A stretch of 15,400 nucleotides of DNA from JBBQUN01 sp038212405 (GTDB lineage Bacteria > Actinomycetota > Acidimicrobiia > Acidimicrobiales > SZUA-35). Where the stretch lies: NCBI GenBank assembly GCA_038212405.1, contig JBBQUN010000099.1, positions 1-15,400 of the forward strand, given 5' to 3'. Below the pieces are notes generated by a model that was not told the DNA's origin, made no database searches, and saw only the letters and a list, made by a program, of their open reading frames with translations. Both the position numbers and the translations under genes were made by a program. Below are positions 12,719 through 15,400 of this stretch, one piece after another (within the stretch, counting starts at the first letter, position 1; every line of letters begins with the position of its first letter).

Positions 12719-12760
12719 ATTCACTGTCGGGAATTGGCTGTCGGGAATTCACTGTCGGGA
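12719..12760. repeat. Three tandem 14-bp repeats before the MDR gene
   Basis: The units are 12719-12732 and 12747-12760 (identical, attcactgtcggga) with 12733-12746 (attggctgtcggga) between them, differing at two bases. The array directly abuts the GAGG ribosome site of the gene starting at 12707. It may be a regulator-binding array or a recent slippage product. Confidence 0.85.
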
Positions 12761-12825
12761 CTGGTGCCGATGATCTTGGTGGAAAACGGCAGTGCACGCC
12801 ATTTGCCGGCGGAGACCTCGCCAGG

Positions 12826-13398
12826 TCAGTCGGGGTCCGAGTGGCGAAGCGAATTCATGATGAGCTCGACCATCAGGTGCTCCTCTGCGGCGTTTCGCTC
12901 GACTCGTCGCAACAGGAACCGGGACATGAACGGACCCTCGACCATGTCGATGACGGTGTCGATCGGCACGTCCTTCCGGATTTCGCCCCGTACCTGCGCC
13001 CGCTCGATCATCTCGCGGATCGGGCGCTGGCGTTCGTGCAACAGGTCTTGATGGATGCGATCCAGCTCATCATCGAGCGACGCCGCCGCCATTGTTCCGA
13101 GCATGACCCGCACCATGGACGGATCGTCGAACATCGGCGTGAGTACATCGAGGAAGGACTGGAGGTCACCAGCCATCGAGCCGGTATCGGGAGTCGGAAA
13201 GGGCACCACCATGCAGTCGATCGTGTCGATCAGTAACGCATTCGCCGATTCCCAGTGCCGATAGATGGTCGTTTTTGCGACGCCGGAACGCTTGGCGACG
13301 GCGTCGACGGTGAAGCCGGCAACGCCAGTGGTAGCGATGACCTCGAAGGCCGCCGCTCGTGCCTTCTCTCGTGCTGCTTCACTCAAAGGGCGGGCCAT
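12826..13398 (-). CDS. TetR/AcrR-family transcriptional regulator
   Basis: 190 aa. The ATG at 13398 gives the typical N-terminus MARPLSEAAREKARAAA; the open frame extends to 13521, but that leader is unlike the family. The helix-turn-helix is at 30-49 (FTVDAVAKRSGVAKTTIYRH). The C-terminal ligand domain (about 70-190) is of the actinobacterial TetR_C type, with VRGEIRKDVP (136-145) and GPFMSRFLL (155-163). There is no Shine-Dalgarno, and a TACGAT -10 ends about 11 bases before the ATG, so the mRNA may be nearly leaderless. It is first in a leftward set with the MDR and SDR genes and divergent from the ABC-F gene. Both are possible targets. Confidence 0.9.
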   Translation of the reverse strand: MARPLSEAAREKARAAAFEVIATTGVAGFTVDAVAKRSGVAKTTIYRHWESANALLIDTIDCMVVPFPTPDTGSMAGDLQSFLDVLTPMFDDPSMVRVMLGTMAAASLDDELDRIHQDLLHERQRPIREMIERAQVRGEIRKDVPIDTVIDMVEGPFMSRFLLRRVERNAAEEHLMVELIMNSLRHSDPD

Positions 13399-13399
13399 G

Positions 13400-13419
13400 T
13401 CGCTTCGGTATCGTAGCGA
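13400..13419. promoter_or_regulatory. Probable TetR operator over its own -10
   Basis: A 20-bp dyad in which eight of ten base pairs are symmetric (arms TCGCT and AGCGA with further matches inside). It begins two bases upstream of the TetR start codon and covers the candidate -10 TACGAT (13415-13410, minus strand); a weak -35, CTTGGG, lies 16 bp away at 13437-13432. Size and place fit autoregulation by a TetR dimer. Confidence 0.55.
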
Positions 13420-13511
13420 AACGATCGGCGACCCAAGCTGCGCCAAAGGTCCCCAATTGCGGGGTGTTCCCGATGAGCGCATGGCACCTGTCTTCGTGGC
13501 ACAGTGTTCGC

Positions 13512-15149
13512 GTGACCGCACAGCTTCACCTCACCGACCTGGGCTTTGACCGAGGCGGCACCACCATTCTCGACGGCCTGACGCTCACGGTTGGCGCCGG
13601 GGATCGGGTGGGACTCGTCGGTCCGAACGGCGCAGGCAAGTCGACGCTGCTTCGACTCGCCACTGGTGAACTCACCGCCTCTCGGGGTCAGGTGTCGCTG
13701 ATTCCGGACTCGGCAACGATCGGACTCCTGGCCCAGGAACTGTCGCCGGCTGCTGGTGAGACCGTCCTCGACATTGTCGCCGATCGGACCGGTGTGGCCG
13801 CTGCCCAATCCGAGCTCGATGCAGCTACCGCCGATTTGGTGAGCGCCACGGCCGAAGCCGCCGATCGCTACGACACGGCGCTCGATCGTTGGCTGCGCCT
13901 TGGTGCCGCCGACCTGGATCAGCGACTTGCGGTGACCTTCGATCGGATCGGTCTTCGGGCAACGGTGATCGATCAGGAAGCAGCGACGCTGTCGGGCGGA
14001 GAGCAGGCCCGAGTGGGGCTGGCCATCATCCTGGTCTCCCAGTTCGACATCCTCCTGCTCGACGAGCCGACCAACGATCTCGACATCGCCGGCCTCGACC
14101 AGCTCGAAACGTTCCTCCTCGCCATCGATCGACCGGTGATGCTCGTCTCGCACGATCGGCGTTTCCTCGATCGAGTGATCTCGTCGGTGGTCGAGCTCGA
14201 TCCCCACACCCTCACCGCCAGCGTCTTCGGTGGCGGCTGGCAGGGGTACCTCGAGGCCCGAGAGGTCGCCAAGCGTCACGCCGAGGAGAAGTATCACAAC
14301 TACGTGGGGCAGCGATCGAAGCTGGGCGACCGAGCCCGTACCGAGCGTGATTGGGCCACCACCGGGGTTGCCAAGGCCAAGAAGCACCCGAAGGACAACG
14401 ACAAGATCCAGCGCAAGGCCACGATGGAACGAACCGAGCAACTGGCGGCGCGGGCTCGGAGAACCGAGAAGGCCATCGAGCGGCTCGAGGTCGTCGACAA
14501 GCCGTGGGAGCCATGGCAGCTCCAGTTCGAGATCGGGCAGGTCGAGCGGTCGGGCGATCTCGTTGCCGAGCTACGAGAGGCCGTGGTCGAGCAGGGCACG
14601 TTCCGACTCGGCCCGGTCACACTCGAAATCAATGCCGGTGACCGTGTGCTCATCTCCGGTCCGAACGGCGCAGGCAAGAGCACGCTGTTGTCGGCGTTGC
14701 TCGGTGAGCGAACGCCCGTCAACGGCACTCATCGCCTCGGTCGTTCGGTCGTGATTGGTCGCATCGACCAGCAGCGAACCCGGTTCGATTCCGCCCCCGA
14801 GCTGATCATCGGGTTCATCGAGGCCACCGGTGTCACGATTGCCGAGGCTCGCTCCACTCTGGCCAAGTTCGGGCTCGGTACCGATCACGTGAAGCGGCCA
14901 ACCAGCGAGCTGTCGCCGGGGGAGCGCACCAGAGCGCTCCTCGCCGTGTTCCAGGCCTCGGGCGTCAACACGCTGGTGCTCGATGAGCCAACCAACCACC
15001 TGGACCTGCCGGCCATCGAGCAACTCGAACAGGCGCTCGCCAAGTTCAACGGCACGGCGCTGATCGTCTCGCACGACCGAGCATTCCGAGACGCCATCAA
15101 CTGCAACCGTTCGCTCACCGTCGCCAACGGCACCGTGACCGAAGACTGA
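13512..15149 (+). CDS. ABC-F family ATPase (ribosome-associated, two ABC domains)
   Basis: 545 aa from GTG 13512, where the conserved domain begins; a longer frame from 13359 would overlap the TetR gene and adds unlike sequence. There are no membrane segments. ABC1: Walker A GPNGAGKS (37-44), signature LSGGE (160-164), Walker B with Glu185 (LLLDEPTNDLD), His214. ABC2: Walker A (383-390), signature LSPGE (467-471), Glu492 (VLDEPTNHLD), His521. The Lys/Arg-rich linker between domains (about 245-330) is the segment that reaches toward the ribosomal P site. Known ABC-F proteins act in translation or protect ribosomes from antibiotics; which one is not decided here. There is no Shine-Dalgarno; CACAGT (13500-13505) spaced for a leaderless start is a weak -10. 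It is divergent from the TetR gene. Confidence 0.9.
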   Translation: MTAQLHLTDLGFDRGGTTILDGLTLTVGAGDRVGLVGPNGAGKSTLLRLATGELTASRGQVSLIPDSATIGLLAQELSPAAGETVLDIVADRTGVAAAQSELDAATADLVSATAEAADRYDTALDRWLRLGAADLDQRLAVTFDRIGLRATVIDQEAATLSGGEQARVGLAIILVSQFDILLLDEPTNDLDIAGLDQLETFLLAIDRPVMLVSHDRRFLDRVISSVVELDPHTLTASVFGGGWQGYLEAREVAKRHAEEKYHNYVGQRSKLGDRARTERDWATTGVAKAKKHPKDNDKIQRKATMERTEQLAARARRTEKAIERLEVVDKPWEPWQLQFEIGQVERSGDLVAELREAVVEQGTFRLGPVTLEINAGDRVLISGPNGAGKSTLLSALLGERTPVNGTHRLGRSVVIGRIDQQRTRFDSAPELIIGFIEATGVTIAEARSTLAKFGLGTDHVKRPTSELSPGERTRALLAVFQASGVNTLVLDEPTNHLDLPAIEQLEQALAKFNGTALIVSHDRAFRDAINCNRSLTVANGTVTED

Positions 15150-15168
15150 GTTCCGGTCTGTCACCGTC

Positions 15169-15174
15169 TAGTGT
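15169..15174 (+). promoter_or_regulatory. Candidate -10 for a leaderless SRPBCC gene
   Basis: TAGTGT ends eight bases before the ATG at 15183, the spacing expected if transcription begins at or just before the start codon. No Shine-Dalgarno is present. No clear -35 is seen. Confidence 0.35.
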
Positions 15175-15182
15175 CGACGGGC

Positions 15183-15400
15183 ATGACTCCTGACGTTTCC
15201 GTTTCCCGTGACATCGCCGCCGCTCCGGCTGCGGCCTACGCCGCGCTCACCGACATCACCCGCATGGGCGAGTGGTCGCCGGAGAACTATCACGCCGAGT
15301 GGAACGAGGGCTTCTCCGCTCCGGCCATCGACGCCATGTTCACCGGCCACAACCGCAACGGTGACAAGGAATGGACCACCGAGGCCAAGATCGTGGAGCT
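15183..15400 (+). CDS. SRPBCC-family (START/Bet v1-like) protein, N-terminal part
   Basis: The frame is open from ATG 15183 to the end of the window (72 whole codons), so the 3' end is missing. The start VSVSRDIAAAPAAAYAALTD and following TRMGEWSPE fit the first beta strand and helix of SRPBCC / polyketide cyclase-like proteins, which form a hydrophobic ligand pocket. The ligand and role are unknown. It lies 33 bp after the ABC-F gene on the same strand but appears to have its own promoter. Confidence 0.7.
   Translation, partial: MTPDVSVSRDIAAAPAAAYAALTDITRMGEWSPENYHAEWNEGFSAPAIDAMFTGHNRNGDKEWTTEAKIVE

Noticed and set aside
11718..12773. 351-codon plus-strand frame opposite the MDR gene
   Set aside because: The minus strand encodes a complete MDR protein with GroES-like and Rossmann motifs; the plus-strand product is typical antisense composition.
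13359..13511. Longer N-terminus for the ABC-F protein
   Set aside because: It would overlap the TetR start and its operator, has no ribosome site and does not resemble ABC-F N-termini.

Overview
This is high-GC DNA, dense with genes and rich in Arg, Ala, Asp and Val codons. It carries FtsK/EssC-type and WXG100-type type VII secretion proteins, an MptB-type polyprenol-phosphomannose mannosyltransferase, and apparently leaderless genes. Together these point to an actinobacterium, perhaps a deep-branching class such as Acidimicrobiia. That lineage call is an inference from gene families and style; no rRNA or tRNA is present to settle it. No insertion sequence, phage gene, CRISPR array or RNA gene was seen.

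Region 1 (1-3320) is a type VII secretion-like island. The 3' end of a large FtsK/SpoIIIE (EssC/EccC-like) ATPase runs rightward to 1200. A three-gene operon converges on it from the right: a WXG100-like protein (3196-2702), a small helical protein (2700-2332, one base after the previous stop) and a 362-aa protein of unknown function with a coiled coil and a C-terminal YxxxD (2309-1221). The operon starts in an AT-rich divergent region holding three ACGTA repeats phased at 10 bp, a dyad-symmetric site, a candidate promoter and a leader hairpin. An in-frame 15-bp minisatellite (GPDHS repeat) lies in the ATPase.

Region 2 (3401-7640) runs rightward: an MptB-family membrane mannosyltransferase, a membrane-anchored trypsin-like protease with a Pro/Gln-rich cytoplasmic tail and a Ca-loop-like insertion, a strong compound hairpin, and an NfuA-like Fe-S protein with a TTG start.

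Region 3 (7674-9954) is a leftward operon read from a clear -35/-10 pair: SlyD-like FKBP, then PurU (10-formyl-THF deformylase), then FolD (methylene-THF dehydrogenase/cyclohydrolase). It is a compact one-carbon folate unit.

Region 4 (10066-13430) holds a rightward LiaF-like domain protein with a long Ala/Pro tail. Facing it is a leftward set: a TetR regulator with a 20-bp palindrome at its own start, a quinone-oxidoreductase-type MDR and a short-chain dehydrogenase that overlaps the MDR gene by ATGA. Three exact-length tandem 14-bp repeats precede the MDR gene.

Region 5 (13512-15400) is rightward: an ABC-F ATPase and the start of an SRPBCC-family gene that leaves the window. Intergenic gaps are short (none over 300 bp).
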